This document shows, piece after piece, positions 4,102 to 5,583 of a stretch of DNA of 5,583 nucleotides. The notes under the pieces were generated by a model that worked only from the letters and a program-made list of their open reading frames with translations, was not told the origin of the DNA and ran no database searches. The position numbers were made by a program, and so were the translations under genes. The DNA is taken from NCBI GenBank assembly GCA_017885385.1, contig JAFNGF010000332.1, forward strand, positions 5,857-11,439. The letters are read 5' to 3'. Numbering within the stretch: position 1 is the first letter of the stretch; every line of letters starts with the position of its first letter. The stretch is from Planctomycetota bacterium (GTDB lineage Bacteria; Planctomycetota; Phycisphaerae; Sedimentisphaerales; Anaerobacaceae).

Positions 4102-5583
4102 TTAGCCTTCTTGCTGCTGGGCTTTTCGCATCTTGGCCCACTCGTCGCGCAGAGACACCGTCCGATTGAGTACAAGTCTGTCGGGCGAACTATCCGGGTC
4201 AACACAGAAATAGCCGAGGCGCTCAAATTGAAACCGCTGGAGTGGCTTTGCGTTTTTCAGCGATGGCTCAACCTTGCAGTCCGTCAGCACTTCAAGAGAA
4301 TTTGGATTCAGATTGGCGGTAAAATCCTGGCCTTGCGGTACGTCATCATGGACCTCTTTAGTAAAAAGGTTCTCATATAGCCGAACTTCGGCATCCAGCG
4401 CACACCGGGCACAAACCCAATGCAGCGTCGACTTGACCTTGCGTCCGTCAGGAGCATCACCGCCGCGCGTAGTCGGGTCATAAGTGCAGTGCAACTCCAC
4501 AATCTGGCCGCTTGCATCTTTAACGACATCCACGCACCTGACAAAATAGGCGTATCGAAGCCGAACTTCTCTGCCGGGTGCCAGGCGGTAGAACTTCTTC
4601 GGCGGGTTCTCCATAAAATCGTCCCGCTCAATATAAAGCTCACGCGAGAAGGGGACCTTCCGTGTGCCGGCAGCGGGGTCTTCCGGATTATTTACGGCCT
4701 CCATTTCCTCAACCAATCCTTCGGGATAATTGTCGATGATTACCTTGAGGGGACGAAGTACCGCCATTATCCTCGGCGATGTCTTATTCAAATCTTCTCG
4801 GACGCAGTGCTCCAATAGCGCGATGTCCACGGTACTGTTGAATTTATTGACGCTGATAACCTGGCAGAAATTCCGGATCGACTCCGGCGAGCAGCCGCGC
4901 CGGCGCAAGCCGCAGATTGTCGGCATTCGCGGGTCGTCCCAGCCTTTCACCAGACCCTGCTGCACTAATTGCAAAAGCTTACGCTTGCTCATAACGGTAT
5001 AGCTGAGATTCAGCCGGGCGAATTCTATCTGCTGCGAATGCCAAACGCCCAGTTGGTCCAGGAACCAGTCGTATAGCGGGCGATGATTCTCGAATTCGAG
5101 TGTACAAATTGAATGTGTAATCTTCTCGATGGAATCTTCCAGGCCGTGCGCCCAGTCATAAGTTGGGTATATGCGCCATTTATCGCCGGTGCGGTGATGC
5201 GTCGCGTGCAGGATTCGATACATAACCGGGTCTCGCATATTCAGGTTGGGATGTGACATATCGATTTTAGCTCGCAGCGTTCGAGAGCCATCCGGAAATT
5301 CGCCTTTGCGCATACGCTCGAAAAGGTCGAGATTCTCTTGGATGCTGCGATTGCGATATGGGCCATCTTTCCCCGGCGCAGTCAAGGTGCCGCGGTATTC
5401 TCTAATTTCATCGGCACTTAGGTCGCAGACGTATGCCTTGCCGGCTTTTATAAGCTGGGTTGCGTATTGATACATTTGCTCGAAGTAGTCCGATGCAAAG
5501 TACAGCCGATCGTCCCAATCCCAGCCCAGCCAGCGGACGTCTTCGATGATGGAATCTACGTATTCCTGCTCTTCCTTTTCGGG
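4102..5583 (-). CDS. glnS: Glutaminyl-tRNA synthetase (N-terminus outside window)
   Basis: GlnRS charges tRNA-Gln with glutamine using ATP. The frame stays open from the window edge to the TAA at 4104-4102, giving 493 residues; the ATG at 5475 is internal. The fragment starts at PEKEEQEYVDSIIEDVRWLG, which in E. coli GlnRS (554 residues) follows the HIGH-containing segment, so about 70 residues are missing. Visible features, numbered in the fragment, are REYRGTLTAPGKDGPYRNRS (61-80), RAKIDM (104-109), YPTYDW (139-144) and HSICTLEFEN (157-166) of the glutamine/tRNA-acceptor site, the class I VMSKRK motif (197-202), GWDDPRMPTICGLRRRG (214-230), and the two C-terminal beta-barrels that read the anticodon (about 270-480, with VRLRYAY, HCTYDP and ERLGYFCVD). 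It ends in a short Gln-rich tail (QQQEG). A CxxC pair (CARC, 391-394) is unusual. It converges on the trpC cluster. Confidence 0.98.
   Translation of the reverse strand, partial: PEKEEQEYVDSIIEDVRWLGWDWDDRLYFASDYFEQMYQYATQLIKAGKAYVCDLSADEIREYRGTLTAPGKDGPYRNRSIQENLDLFERMRKGEFPDGSRTLRAKIDMSHPNLNMRDPVMYRILHATHHRTGDKWRIYPTYDWAHGLEDSIEKITHSICTLEFENHRPLYDWFLDQLGVWHSQQIEFARLNLSYTVMSKRKLLQLVQQGLVKGWDDPRMPTICGLRRRGCSPESIRNFCQVISVNKFNSTVDIALLEHCVREDLNKTSPRIMAVLRPLKVIIDNYPEGLVEEMEAVNNPEDPAAGTRKVPFSRELYIERDDFMENPPKKFYRLAPGREVRLRYAYFVRCVDVVKDASGQIVELHCTYDPTTRGGDAPDGRKVKSTLHWVCARCALDAEVRLYENLFTKEVHDDVPQGQDFTANLNPNSLEVLTDCKVEPSLKNAKPLQRFQFERLGYFCVDPDSSPDRLVLNRTVSLRDEWAKMRKAQQQEG

Noticed and set aside
4308..4643. 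Second minus-strand frame of 111 codons inside glnS
   Set aside because: It is a frame-shadow of glnS, whose own frame is continuous and matches GlnRS throughout; there is no frameshift.

Overview
The window looks like chromosomal DNA from a free-living bacterium, most probably a planctomycete (PVC group, perhaps Phycisphaerae-like). This is an inference. It rests on the combination of a DUF1844 protein beside smpB, direct glutaminylation by a GlnRS, a DUF4870 membrane protein, several poor Shine-Dalgarno sites, and short intergenic hairpins ending in GGCTAAA of the kind I associate with such genomes. No rRNA, tRNA, phage, insertion sequence or CRISPR array is visible.

Layout. At the left edge (1-157, minus strand) is the 5' end of a ZIP-family metal transporter resembling ZupT. 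It is followed by about 420 bp without a convincing gene, which carries two near-consensus plus-strand promoter patterns; a 14-bp palindrome lies over the predicted start of transcription of the second. Next comes a two-gene unit (580-1048) of a small DUF4258-like protein and a DUF2283 protein, spaced like a toxin-antitoxin pair. A hairpin-rich gap (1049-1310) and a good promoter precede a DUF4870 membrane protein (1311-1760). Two tandem 28-bp hairpin repeats separate this gene from smpB.

From 1866 to 3999 lies a compact plus-strand cluster: smpB (partner of tmRNA), a DUF1844 protein, trpC (indole-3-glycerol phosphate synthase) and a half-length TauE/SafE membrane protein. The gaps (32, 6 and 41 bp) suggest co-transcription, although the functions (ribosome rescue, unknown, tryptophan synthesis, anion export) do not form one pathway. 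Converging on it from the right is glnS (4102-5583, minus), whose N-terminal ~70 residues with the HIGH motif lie beyond the window.

The genes are mostly ordinary housekeeping genes. The parts worth a second look are the regulated small-gene pair with its promoter and palindrome, the orphan promoter at 348-376, and the hairpin-plus-GGCTAAA elements. I do not see strong evidence for a wholly new system.
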